DNA of 64,000 nucleotides, from positions 496,001-560,000 of the forward strand of contig NZ_LDJX01000001.1 of NCBI RefSeq assembly GCF_001306415.1, given 5' to 3'. Within the stretch, counting starts at the first letter, position 1. Each line of letters opens with the position of its first letter. Shown in pieces: positions 9,971 to 18,188 of this stretch. The position numbers and the translations under genes are program-made. A model generated the notes under the pieces. The model had not been told where the DNA came from and did no database searches. It worked only from the letters and a program-made list of their open reading frames with translations. The stretch comes from Croceitalea dokdonensis DOKDO 023 (GTDB lineage: Bacteria > Bacteroidota > Bacteroidia > Flavobacteriales > Flavobacteriaceae).

Positions 9971-10694
9971 TCCACAACTTTTTTTCGGGTTGATAAATGC
10001 CTACCTCACCCTCAATCTTATGCAGATCATATTCCGCTTTGGATACCGCCTTAAACCTGATTTTATCCCCAATACTGGCAAAGAATGGTGGTGAAGCTTT
10101 GGTATTGAACAAAGGTATTGGGCATCTGCCAATGATATTCCAACCGCCCGGGGAATCTTGTGGGTAAATACCCGTTTGCTTCCCAGCGAGACCTACGGAA
10201 CCCTTATCAACATGTAAGCGCGGTGTTTGTTTTCTGGGAATTTCGAGGTCTTTGGGCAGTCCACCAAGATACATGAAACCCGGTAAAAAACCGATGCCAT
10301 ACACCGTATATGCCGTAGCTGTGTGTTTGGTAATCAGCTCATCTACCGAAAAGGTGAGCGTACTGGCCACCTCTTGGATATCATGTCCAAATTCACTGTC
10401 ATAACAGACCGGAAGCGTCCACTGGTACCGTTGCACCGCTTGTTTTGGTCCTAGTTGCTTGTACCAAGTTAAGAGTTGCCCATGAAACTTATTTTCGTCA
10501 ATGGGAATACAGGTATTGACCAAGGTGAGCGAATTGTAGGCTGGGATTAATTCCCACCCGTCTTCCAATGCGTCCATCAAAAAATGTTTAAACTGCAAAA
10601 TATCTTCCAAAACACCTTCATTGACTTGGTCTGGCCATGCTATCAATGCCGCATGTAGTCCAAAAGGTTTAATGGTAATGGGGTACTTTTTCAC
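9963..10694 (-). CDS. pxpB: 5-oxoprolinase subunit B (KipI family)
   Basis: Second subunit of 5-oxoprolinase, with the cyclophilin-like carboxyltransferase fold. Family motifs are HTATAYTVYGIGFLPGFMYLGG, LHVDKGSVGLAGKQTGIYPQDSPGGWNIIGR and PLFNT. The frame is open to 10781, deep inside pxpA, but a GTG at 10694 forms a GTGA stop/start overlap with the pxpA stop and gives 243 residues, the normal size. I therefore choose GTG 10694. Coupled to pxpA upstream and pxpC downstream. Confidence 0.9.
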   Translation of the reverse strand: MKKYPITIKPFGLHAALIAWPDQVNEGVLEDILQFKHFLMDALEDGWELIPAYNSLTLVNTCIPIDENKFHGQLLTWYKQLGPKQAVQRYQWTLPVCYDSEFGHDIQEVASTLTFSVDELITKHTATAYTVYGIGFLPGFMYLGGLPKDLEIPRKQTPRLHVDKGSVGLAGKQTGIYPQDSPGGWNIIGRCPIPLFNTKASPPFFASIGDKIRFKAVSKAEYDLHKIEGEVGIYQPEKKLWNA

Positions 10695-11431
10695 TTGCTT
10701 ACTAGAACTTGGTGTTTTGGTAATTCTTTTGAAAGATACATTAATATTTTCAATGCCGATGGTGTATCGCCATGAACGCAAATAGTATCGGCCTTTATAC
10801 TCCTTATAATGTTGCCAATGGTACTCACCTCTTCCTTTTGTATGATTGTTAAGACATGTAAGAGTACTTTTTTTGGCTCTTGAATCAAGGCATGGTCTAG
10901 CGATCGTGAAACCAGTTTTAAATTGGCATCGTAATTACGATCTGCAAAGGCCTCCAAATAAAACCGAAAGCCCCGCTTTAGGGCAGCCTTATGTATTTTG
11001 GACAGGTATGGGAGATAAATTGGCGTTTCCCTGTAGCCTTCCACGGCATCCAAAAAAACATGTGCCATATCCTCTTCATCGGCTATGAGATTGTAAAGCG
11101 CACCGTGCGGTTTCATATGGTGCATTTGGGCATTTTGCTGTTTTACGGCCGCTGCAAAGACGGCCAGCTGATCCTTAATGCTATCCTTTAATTCTTGATT
11201 TGTGATATCCAGTACCTTTCTTCCAAAATTTTCCCTATCCGGGTAACCTGGGTGTGCCCCTATTTTTACCTGGTTCCCTTGCGCCAATAGGATAACCCTT
11301 TTCATGGTTTCCAAGTCACCAGCGTGGCCACCACAAGCAATATTACAGGAACTGATGTAAGGCATCAAGGCAGACTCATTTTGGAGCCCTTCCCCTACAT
11401 CGCAATTAATATCTATGTTAATTACCGCCAT
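10691..11431 (-). CDS. pxpA: 5-oxoprolinase subunit A (LamB/YcsF family)
   Basis: First subunit of 5-oxoprolinase, a TIM-barrel-like LamB/YcsF protein of 246 residues. The N-terminal motif DINCDVGEGLQNE and SCNIACGGHAGD, then GAHPGYPDRENFGR and VKPHGALYN-like HHMKPHGALYNL, are the conserved catalytic blocks. The C-terminal ICVHGDTPSALKI is also typical. Four bases separate it from the upstream transporter gene and it overlaps pxpB by 4 bases, so transporter-pxpA-pxpB-pxpC is a single transcription unit for 5-oxoproline salvage. Confidence 0.93.
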   Translation of the reverse strand: MAVINIDINCDVGEGLQNESALMPYISSCNIACGGHAGDLETMKRVILLAQGNQVKIGAHPGYPDRENFGRKVLDITNQELKDSIKDQLAVFAAAVKQQNAQMHHMKPHGALYNLIADEEDMAHVFLDAVEGYRETPIYLPYLSKIHKAALKRGFRFYLEAFADRNYDANLKLVSRSLDHALIQEPKKVLLHVLTIIQKEEVSTIGNIIRSIKADTICVHGDTPSALKILMYLSKELPKHQVLVSK

Positions 11432-11435
11432 GAAC

Positions 11436-12626
11436 CTACCAAGCTAACACTTTAAGAATACTTTTGACCCCAAGAAAAAACGTAAATCCCACAATAAGAC
11501 AGCCTAGTACATTCTGCCATTTGGAATTCCTGTAGTTACCCATGACCTTCACCCTATTCACGGCCCAAAGCAAAATAACCGCAATTACGGGCAAAAGGAT
11601 ACCATTGGCAATTTGGGCAAATTTGATGATTTCAATAGGTTTTACATTAAAGGAAAGGGATAGTACCCCAGCAGCCAGAATACCAATCCATACTGCCCTA
11701 AAACGCCAATCTTTTAAAGTGGATGGCCATCCAAAACAGTTTCTTGCCACATAAGCCCCAGCCAAGGGAGCGGTAATACTAGAGGTTACGCCGGCGGCCA
11801 GTAGTCCTACCCCCATAAAATATTTGGCCCATTTTCCGTAAAGGGGCTCCAGTCCGGAAATTAAATCCATGACACCGGCAACCGATTGTGAGGGTATGGC
11901 AGAAGCGGCAACGATGATAGCCATGGATACCAGGCCACCAAGACCAATGGCCAAAATAGTATCCCATTTTGCGGTTTTTAAATCTTCTGTGCTTTTCCAA
12001 CGTTCGTTCACCAAGGACGCATGTAAGAATAAATTATAGGGGACAACCGTGGTTCCCACCAATGCAATAACGTTTAAAAGGCTATTTTCTGGAAAGCTTG
12101 GCACTAACAATCCCCTAAGCAAGACCGCTATATCTGGCTTGGTGACCAAAGCGGTAATCATAAAAGAAAGGCTCATTAAACAAATGAGCCCTAAAAAGAC
12201 CTTTTGCAGTAGTTTATAATTACCATACCATAGCAAGACAAATACAGCCATACCAATAATAAGCGGATACAAGGATTCCCAGCTAGTGGATACAATGGCT
12301 TGTAACCCTAAGGTGGCACCGCCTATGTTTCCGCCTTCATAGGCTGCGTTTCCTACGAGGATGGCCGCCAAAACCACGCTAAGCACAAAAAACCGGAGGG
12401 TTTTATGGTGCAACTGTTCCTTCAACACCTCTGTAAGGCCCTTTTTGGAAACCAGTCCCAAACGTGATGCCATTTCTTGAAGCACTATGGTAGCAAATAC
12501 GGAAAATGCCAGGGCCCAAAGCAGGGCATAATTGAAATTTACCCCGGCAATGGTGCAAGCCGTAATGGTCCCTGGGCCTATGAACGCGGCGGCGATTAAA
12601 ACTCCTGGGCCTATTTTTTTAAACAT
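11436..12626 (-). CDS. NRAMP-fold transporter of the 5-oxoprolinase operon (metal ligands absent)
   Basis: An inner-membrane protein of about 396 residues with roughly eleven hydrophobic segments and the NRAMP/Mn(2+) transporter layout, similar to Bacillus YcsG, which also lies beside pxp genes. The first helix reads FIGPGTITACTIAG where metal-transporting NRAMPs have DPGN, and the sixth reads GTTVVPYNLFLHASLV where they have (A)xMPHN. So the Asp, Asn and Met that bind divalent metal are missing. I infer import of something else, most simply 5-oxoproline. Start chosen at ATG 12626 (MFKKIGPG); an ATG at 12644 is also possible. Confidence 0.8.
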   Translation of the reverse strand: MFKKIGPGVLIAAAFIGPGTITACTIAGVNFNYALLWALAFSVFATIVLQEMASRLGLVSKKGLTEVLKEQLHHKTLRFFVLSVVLAAILVGNAAYEGGNIGGATLGLQAIVSTSWESLYPLIIGMAVFVLLWYGNYKLLQKVFLGLICLMSLSFMITALVTKPDIAVLLRGLLVPSFPENSLLNVIALVGTTVVPYNLFLHASLVNERWKSTEDLKTAKWDTILAIGLGGLVSMAIIVAASAIPSQSVAGVMDLISGLEPLYGKWAKYFMGVGLLAAGVTSSITAPLAGAYVARNCFGWPSTLKDWRFRAVWIGILAAGVLSLSFNVKPIEIIKFAQIANGILLPVIAVILLWAVNRVKVMGNYRNSKWQNVLGCLIVGFTFFLGVKSILKVLAW

Positions 12627-12803
12627 GCTTAAAATTTTCACCACACAAAATAAAGGTTTCGCAACAAGGCACGTTGCATTTTATCTAAAAAAATGCATTT
12701 CGTCTAAAAACAGGGTGTCATACATCGAACGGCTATACGAATTAAAAAATGTGGAGGTTATAATAGTCCCAAATTAACAATTTTACCAAACTGACCTACT
12801 TAC

Positions 12804-13247
12804 ATGGCATGTATCGATTGTAACAAGAAAATAGGCTATGAACAAGCTACACATTCTAAGGAGATTTTAGGTGTTGAATTATGCGAGCGGCATACCCGGA
12901 TCATTAAAAAAGTAATATTAGAGCATAATACGGCTGTAGAAACCATCCAACTCTACTATGCCCTAAAGCAAGCAGGCGCCAACCCCATGTTAGAGTGGTG
13001 GGATGGTTCTAAATCTGTGGATATCGCAATTTCTAGAGTAAAGCTGAATATAGAAATTGATATGGGCCATGAATTGATTACCCACGAACAGGCCATACAG
13101 GATTTAGAGGAAGCGATGCATTCTTTTAAAAATGGGTTCACCACCATTAAGATTCCACATCTGGTAGTGAAGTACTACCTAAACGATACGGTAACCAACA
13201 TCCTTGGTATCATTCAGGGACTTAAGGCAAATCTCAAGGTTATATAA
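12804..13247 (+). CDS. hypothetical protein with zinc-ribbon-like N-terminus and possible nuclease-like fold
   Basis: A 147-residue protein I cannot name with certainty. Residues 3-30 hold CxxC (Cys3, Cys6) and C..H (Cys27, His30), a plausible zinc site. The second half has the order Glu64, Asp73 (SVDIAIS), Glu84-x-Asp86 (LNIEID), a helix with HEQAIQDLEEAMHSF, then GFTTIKIPHLVV. This resembles the core strand-helix-strand order of DUF559/Vsr-type PD-(D/E)XK endonucleases. It stands alone, divergent from the 5-oxoprolinase operon, with 177 bases between. The nuclease idea is inference from spacing and hydrophobicity only. Confidence 0.6.
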   Translation: MACIDCNKKIGYEQATHSKEILGVELCERHTRIIKKVILEHNTAVETIQLYYALKQAGANPMLEWWDGSKSVDIAISRVKLNIEIDMGHELITHEQAIQDLEEAMHSFKNGFTTIKIPHLVVKYYLNDTVTNILGIIQGLKANLKVI

Positions 13248-13674
13248 ACCGTTGGCTAGGGCTGGTGATACGCATACTAGATTAGTCACACCATCCCTTA
13301 GATGTAAACTATGGTTTAAGCTTAGAATAGGTACCTTACCTAGGCGAAGGATTACCATCTAACCAAGGGCTGATTCTTCACAAATCTGTGCAATCCAATG
13401 CCCAAGCGCAAACGGGGATTGTGGAAAAGGAAGGCCAGGAACACCTCCTTGCCATGGAAATACGCTATCATCAGATCATCAAGCCAGTCTGGTTAAGTGG
13501 ATGAGCCCCTAGAGGGTTTACCTTGCAATAATTCAGGTTAAGGCCAATCACATGCTTTTTAATAAAAACAATCCACGCTCTAGTTGGGTATGGTTGATTT
13601 CCTACCTAGTACCTATGGATTTTATAGCATAATCTTAGGATTTAATTGTATTTTATGCCTTTAAATTTATTAGT
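13248..13674. other. gene-free stretch, possible gene remnant
   Basis: About 430 bases with no complete gene. One plus-strand frame, about 13369-13504, reads LILHKSVQSNAQAQTGIV...LLAMEIRYHQIIKPVWLSG and then stops; its composition is protein-like but it has no start and I recognise no family. It may be the tail of a decayed gene. The final 60 bases are AT-rich and probably hold the promoter of the amidohydrolase gene. Confidence 0.35.
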
Positions 13675-15396
13675 ATGAAAATCCTTAAATTTTGGACATT
13701 GGCCATGCTTGGTGTCCTTTGTATTACGGCTTGCACCCAAACCCCAAAAGAAGCAGCAACGCTTTTGATTTATGGGGGGCCAATCTACACCATGGATACC
13801 ACCCAAGTGTTGGTTGAAGCCGTTGCGGTTAAGGACAACACCATCCTTTTTGCAGGTGGTTTAAAAGAGGCGGAAGCCTTTAAAACAGAAGAAACCGAAC
13901 TGTTGAATTTAAAGGGCAAAACCATGACTCCCGGTCTTATTGAAGGACACGGCCATTTTATGGGACTTGGCTACAATGAACTCAATTTGGATTTAATAGA
14001 AACCACCAGTTACCAAGAAATTATTGACGCTGTTGCAGAAAAGGTAAAGACCGTTAAGCCGGGCGAATGGATTTTAGGTAGGGGATGGCACCAAAGCAAA
14101 TGGACCAAAATGCCGGAAGAAACCGTAAATGGATTTCAGACGCATGAGTTGTTGAGCGCAGTATCCCCAGACAATCCTGTATATTTAGCCCATGCCAGTG
14201 GACACGCAGGATTTGCCAATGCCAAGGCCATGGAAATTGCAGGCCTTACTGTGGTGTCAAAGGAAGGCATAGATCAATTTAAAGTGGAAGGTGGCGAGGT
14301 AATGCGCGATGCTGCAGGCAACCCAACGGGAATTTTTAATGAAAGGGCCCAAACCCTAATTACAAAACATATTCCCGAAACCACCCCGGAGCGGGAGGCC
14401 AAAGCCTTTGAACTGGCCATTGAGGCATGCCATAGAAATGGTATCGTTGGTTTTCATGATGCCGGCATAGGAAGGGAAACCATTGCCCTTTATGACCAAA
14501 TGAAAACAGGGGGTAAAATGGATGTGCGTTTATACTGCATGCTTACCGGATGGGATAAAGAATTACTGACCGAATGGTACAAAAAAGGCCCCATGATAGA
14601 CCCAGACCACCGCTTTACCATACGATCGGTAAAACTTAACTGCGATGGTGCATTGGGCTCACGTGGCGCTTGGCTATTGGAAGAATATAGTGACAGACCT
14701 GGCCATTTTGGCCATGAAACCTTGCCCATGCCCTTTGTAAAGGAAACAGCTTTAAATGGTCTTAGAAACGGATTTCAGGTATGCTCCCATGCCATAGGGG
14801 ATCGGGCAAATAAAGAAATCCTGGATAGGTATGAATACGCTTTTAACCAACTTCCCGATCTTACCAAAGACCACCGTTTTAGGATAGAACATGCACAGCA
14901 CCTGCATCCGGATGATATTCCGCGCTTTGCCAGTTTGGGGGTTATCCCCGCTATGCAAGCGGTACACTTGTCATCGGACAGACCTTGGGCCATTGACCGT
15001 CTTGGGGAAAAACGCATTAAAGAAGGGGCATACATGTGGCAAACCTTATTAAAAAGTGGTGTGCCCATTGTCAATGGAACGGACGTACCCGTAGAGCCTT
15101 TAAACCCTATAGCAAGCCTATATGCAAGCTTTACCAGAAAAACGCTCAAAGGCCTTCCTGAAGAAGGATATGAACCAGAAGAACGAATGACACGGGAACA
15201 AGCTTTTAGGTCGTATACCTTAGATGCTGCCTACGGGGCTTTTGAAGAAAATATCAAAGGGTCCATAACCGCTGGAAAATTGGCAGATTTCACTATTTAT
15301 GACCAAGATGTAATGACCGTTGCGGAGGATAAGTTTTTGGATACACAGGTGATGATGACCATTTTCAACGGGGAAATTGTTTACCGCAAAGAATAG
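13675..15396 (+). CDS. amidohydrolase family lipoprotein (YtcJ-like)
   Basis: A 573-residue metal-dependent amidohydrolase of the YtcJ-like group (amidohydrolase_3). It begins with a lipoprotein signal, MKILKFWTLAMLGVLCITAC, with Cys20 as the probable lipidated residue, so it should be anchored in the envelope. The N-terminal metal motif HGHFMGLGY (HxH) follows GKTMTPGLIEGHGH; later metal and catalytic blocks are SHAIGDRANKEIL, RIEHAQHLHPDD and NGTDVPVEPLNP. The TIM barrel is closed by ITAGKLADFTIYD in the outer beta domain. Substrate cannot be told; family members act on amides, ureas or formylated amines. Confidence 0.88.
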   Translation: MKILKFWTLAMLGVLCITACTQTPKEAATLLIYGGPIYTMDTTQVLVEAVAVKDNTILFAGGLKEAEAFKTEETELLNLKGKTMTPGLIEGHGHFMGLGYNELNLDLIETTSYQEIIDAVAEKVKTVKPGEWILGRGWHQSKWTKMPEETVNGFQTHELLSAVSPDNPVYLAHASGHAGFANAKAMEIAGLTVVSKEGIDQFKVEGGEVMRDAAGNPTGIFNERAQTLITKHIPETTPEREAKAFELAIEACHRNGIVGFHDAGIGRETIALYDQMKTGGKMDVRLYCMLTGWDKELLTEWYKKGPMIDPDHRFTIRSVKLNCDGALGSRGAWLLEEYSDRPGHFGHETLPMPFVKETALNGLRNGFQVCSHAIGDRANKEILDRYEYAFNQLPDLTKDHRFRIEHAQHLHPDDIPRFASLGVIPAMQAVHLSSDRPWAIDRLGEKRIKEGAYMWQTLLKSGVPIVNGTDVPVEPLNPIASLYASFTRKTLKGLPEEGYEPEERMTREQAFRSYTLDAAYGAFEENIKGSITAGKLADFTIYDQDVMTVAEDKFLDTQVMMTIFNGEIVYRKE

Positions 15397-15496
15397 TTGG
15401 CCCAGAGGAATTATGATTAAAGAGTTGGTTGGAAAATTGGATGTATAGCAACAACAAAACGGTACAGCGTATACAGCGCGGCCTCCCCTATAAAAA

Positions 15497-16498
15497 TTGG
15501 ATTCACTCACACAAATAGTTCTAGGTGCCGCTGTTGGCGAAGCGGTACTGGGTAAGAGAGTAGGTAACAAAGCCCCACTATGGGGGGCCATTGCGGGCAC
15601 TATTCCAGATTTGGACGTGGTTACCAACTATATGGCGGATACCGTTACCGCCATAGAGGTGCATCGTGGTTTTAGCCATTCCCTTTTTTTTTCCATAGTA
15701 TTTGCACCACTACTTGGCTGGTTGGTCTGGAACCTTTATCACAAAAAACAGGCAACATGGCGGGATTGGTCTACGCTGTTCTTTTGGGGACTGTTTACCC
15801 ATCCCATACTAGATGCCTTTACCACCTGGGGCACTCAGTTATTTTGGCCATTGCAATGGCGATTGGCCTTTCAGTCCATATTTGTGATTGATCCTCTGTA
15901 CACCTTGCCATTTTTAATTTTTTTGATACTGGCAATTCGGCAATCCCAAATCTCCCAAAAAAGGCGAAAACTCAATCGTTTGGGAATCATCATCAGTTCT
16001 TGTTACCTGCTCGCCACCTTAGGTCTAAAAGCCCTGGCCCACCAAAAATTCATCACTGCCCTTCAACAGCAGGGAATTAGCTACAGCGAACTGGACACAA
16101 GGCCGGCGCCTATGAACACCATTCTTTGGATGGCTAATATTGACACTAAAGACGCCTATTTGATTGGGGAATACTCCTTTTTTGACAGTCAGGAAATTAC
16201 GTTTAGGACTATTCCCAAAAACCACGAATTATTGGAAGGTCTCCAACAGGAAGATAAGGTAAAGCGCTTGATAAAGATTACCCAAGGGTGGTATGCCATC
16301 CATGAAAAAGACGGGCAATTGTTTTTTAATGACTTAAGATTTGGTTTGTTAAGCTTGAATCCCAAAGAAACCCAATTCGCTTTTTCGTACCAACTACAAC
16401 CAACCAAAAATGGGCTTCAAGTACATGAAGTGCCCAAATTACGATCAGATGGCAAAAAGCTCCTAAGTGCGCTATGGGAACGGATTTGGGGTAATTGA
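15497..16498 (+). CDS. membrane-bound metal-dependent hydrolase, YdjM/LexA-binding family
   Basis: A 333-residue integral membrane protein of the YdjM (DUF457) family. The conserved start MDSLTQIVLGAAVGEAVLGKR and the motifs GTIPDLDVV, HRGFSHSLFF and THPILDAFTTWGTQL supply the His and Asp residues thought to bind metal; several hydrophobic helices follow. The codon that gives the family-typical N-terminus is TTG at 15497, and no ATG is placed suitably, so this is an unusual start. Function in the cell is unknown. It lies 100 bases after the amidohydrolase gene in the same direction. Confidence 0.82.
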   Translation: MDSLTQIVLGAAVGEAVLGKRVGNKAPLWGAIAGTIPDLDVVTNYMADTVTAIEVHRGFSHSLFFSIVFAPLLGWLVWNLYHKKQATWRDWSTLFFWGLFTHPILDAFTTWGTQLFWPLQWRLAFQSIFVIDPLYTLPFLIFLILAIRQSQISQKRRKLNRLGIIISSCYLLATLGLKALAHQKFITALQQQGISYSELDTRPAPMNTILWMANIDTKDAYLIGEYSFFDSQEITFRTIPKNHELLEGLQQEDKVKRLIKITQGWYAIHEKDGQLFFNDLRFGLLSLNPKETQFAFSYQLQPTKNGLQVHEVPKLRSDGKKLLSALWERIWGN

Positions 16499-16721
16499 TG
16501 CGTGTTCTAGTGTTATCAAAATTGATTTAAAACCATGCTATTTGTCAATGACATAATTGGTTGCCAACGGGGGTTATGGCGCTTGTAGCAATGGTCAAAA
16601 GCTGCAAACTGGCGCGTGCAAAGCCATTTAAAAAAAATGAAAGCTACCACCTATTTTAAACGACGGTTAAACACCAAAAAAAATGAATAAATAATAATAC
16701 CTTTAAACCAAAACACCGCAG
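16499..16721. other. intergenic region; possible degenerate third copy of the 17.2/20.5-kb repeat
   Basis: No gene is seen. A segment at about 16601-16621 (AGCTGCAAACTGGCGCGTGCA) resembles AGTTGCAAATTGGCGGGCATG in the repeat at 20485-20593, at roughly 15 of 20 positions. This may be an eroded copy of the same dispersed element, but the match is short. Confidence 0.3.
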
Positions 16722-17150
16722 ATGGCAGCACAGAATTTTAAAAATCATACCAAACTAGTTCTAGGATTTCATGGAATCTTATTTGTGGCGATACTCGCCT
16801 TATTGATTGGGTCCATTGTCAACCTTATGTATACGAGTCAAAGGAACCTTTATAGTGCGTCATTACTGGTACTCATCGCCTTTGTTTTCTTGATGATGGC
16901 GTGGTTTGTCCGCAGCTTTCCTTTAAAGGCACAAGACAGGGCCATCAAAGCGGAGGAAAATTTGCGGTATTACACCATGACTGGCAAGCTATTTCCTATG
17001 GAATTAAAAATGGCACAAATCATAGCGCTACGTTTTGCGAGTGATGAAGAATTTTTGCCCTTAGTGGAGCAAGCGTTAAAAGAAGACTTATCCAATAAAG
17101 AAATAAAAAGGCTGATAAAAAATTGGAGGCCAGATGTTTATAGGGTTTAA
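16722..17150 (+). CDS. DUF6526 family membrane protein
   Basis: A 142-residue protein with two adjacent transmembrane segments in its first half (LVLGFHGILFVAILALLIGSIV and SASLLVLIAFVFLMMAWFV, roughly residues 12-34 and 47-66) and a charged cytoplasmic tail. The tail motifs QDRAIKAEENLRYY, LFPMELKMAQIIALRFASDEEF and IKRLIKNWRPDVYRV are those of DUF6526, found widely in Bacteroidota. No function is known. It stands alone and immediately precedes the repeat-bounded accessory cassette. Confidence 0.8.
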   Translation: MAAQNFKNHTKLVLGFHGILFVAILALLIGSIVNLMYTSQRNLYSASLLVLIAFVFLMMAWFVRSFPLKAQDRAIKAEENLRYYTMTGKLFPMELKMAQIIALRFASDEEFLPLVEQALKEDLSNKEIKRLIKNWRPDVYRV

Positions 17151-17223
17151 ATGGTACTCATCAAGGATACAATCCGCCGCGCTTTTAAATTTCGAAAGTG
17201 TGGCTTTTTAATGTATAGGGTAG

Positions 17224-17333
17224 TTGACTTATAATGATCACCAGTTGCTAATTCGCGCGAATAGGGCATACATTGTAAAAGGTTGTTGATGCAGACTTAC
17301 TCATGAATGCACGAGCGTGACGCTCGCGTTAGT
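17224..17333. repeat. imperfect direct repeat, left copy, with palindromic core
   Basis: This ~110-base segment is repeated in the same orientation at 20485-20593. Shared blocks in order are TTGACTT, CACCAGTTGC, AAAAGGTTGTT, ATGCAGA, and a long final block CTGAATGCACGAGCGTGACG (left copy with A for C at its second base), continuing CTCGCG. The last block contains the perfect palindrome CGAGCGT-G-ACGCTCG (17313-17327). Together the two copies bracket the HEPN-like pseudogene and the GHKL-nuclease gene. Confidence 0.8.
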
Positions 17334-17457
17334 GGGGGAATACCTTATTTCTACATGAAGAAACTTGAACACATTTTACTGAAAGAACTTAAATATTGTT
17401 CTACCTCCCATATCCTTTCAACTCTTATAAACTGTGTCTGCATCAGGCATCTAATTT

Positions 17458-18072
17458 TTACGAGAACTCTTCGTGATAATAATACGCTGTCAAATCCTCA
17501 AGCTTCTCATAAATTTCAGTAAGTATTGTATTTAAATTTTCTAAATCGACCTCAATGTTATCCCATTGTTTTGCATAAAAATGTTGCTCTTAATCATTTG
17601 AAATTGGATATCTAGAAAAGTCTATTTTGTTTTGGTCTGGATTCTCTTGAATTACCTCCTAAAGTTCCTCGATATTCTTTTTAAGTTCTGTAGTAACAGT
17701 ATCAAAATGTTTTACTCCATTTGCCCCATGGAAGAGTTTAATTTTAGCTCTAGCATTTTCGTAAATCTGTTTGATATTGTGCTTGCCCTCTACTTTATTT
17801 GGTTTATCAAGAAGCCTATTGATTTTCTAAATCAGGGCTTTCAAGTACAGCTCTATTCCATGATTAACGTTATGGAAGATTGGGAAAATTAATTTATCTG
17901 CTTCTTTCCATTTGTTATTATCTAAGCACCTTTTAGTTAATTCTATTCCAGAACTTAAATAACCATCAGCCAATACAAGCATATTGCTAATATCATCCCC
18001 ACCGTCCGTCCTCCAATTAACAAAGGATATTTTTTCAATAATTTGGTCATGCCTACTGAAAACCTTTTTCAT
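17458..18072 (-). pseudogene. HEPN-like protein gene with three in-frame stops
   Basis: A single minus-strand frame of 205 codons runs from ATG 18072 to the TAA at 17458 and reads as protein throughout, but is broken by TAG at 17827, a second TAG after KKNIEEL and a TAA after YPISND. No frameshift is needed. The intact first piece (81 residues) ends VNHGIELYLKALI, the pattern of HEPN-type helices, and the later pieces continue with HNIKQIYENARAKIKLFHG and DFSRYP. I infer an inactivated HEPN-like gene, perhaps a toxin or abortive-infection component. It is divergent from the GHKL-nuclease gene with 116 bases between, inside the repeat-bounded cassette. Confidence 0.7.
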
Positions 18073-18188
18073 AGATGCTCAAAGTTATATCTATATTTTA
18101 TAATCAACACATATAGCTTGCTATTTGATTTTATATCTCGGATATTTGATTAACAATCGTATTCCTAAGTTAAACACCTTATTTAAAA

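Noticed and set aside
17458-18072. Stop-codon readthrough or recoding in the HEPN-like gene
   Set aside because: Both TAG and TAA interrupt the frame, TAG and TAA end normal genes in the window, and no recoding structure is seen; decay is simpler.
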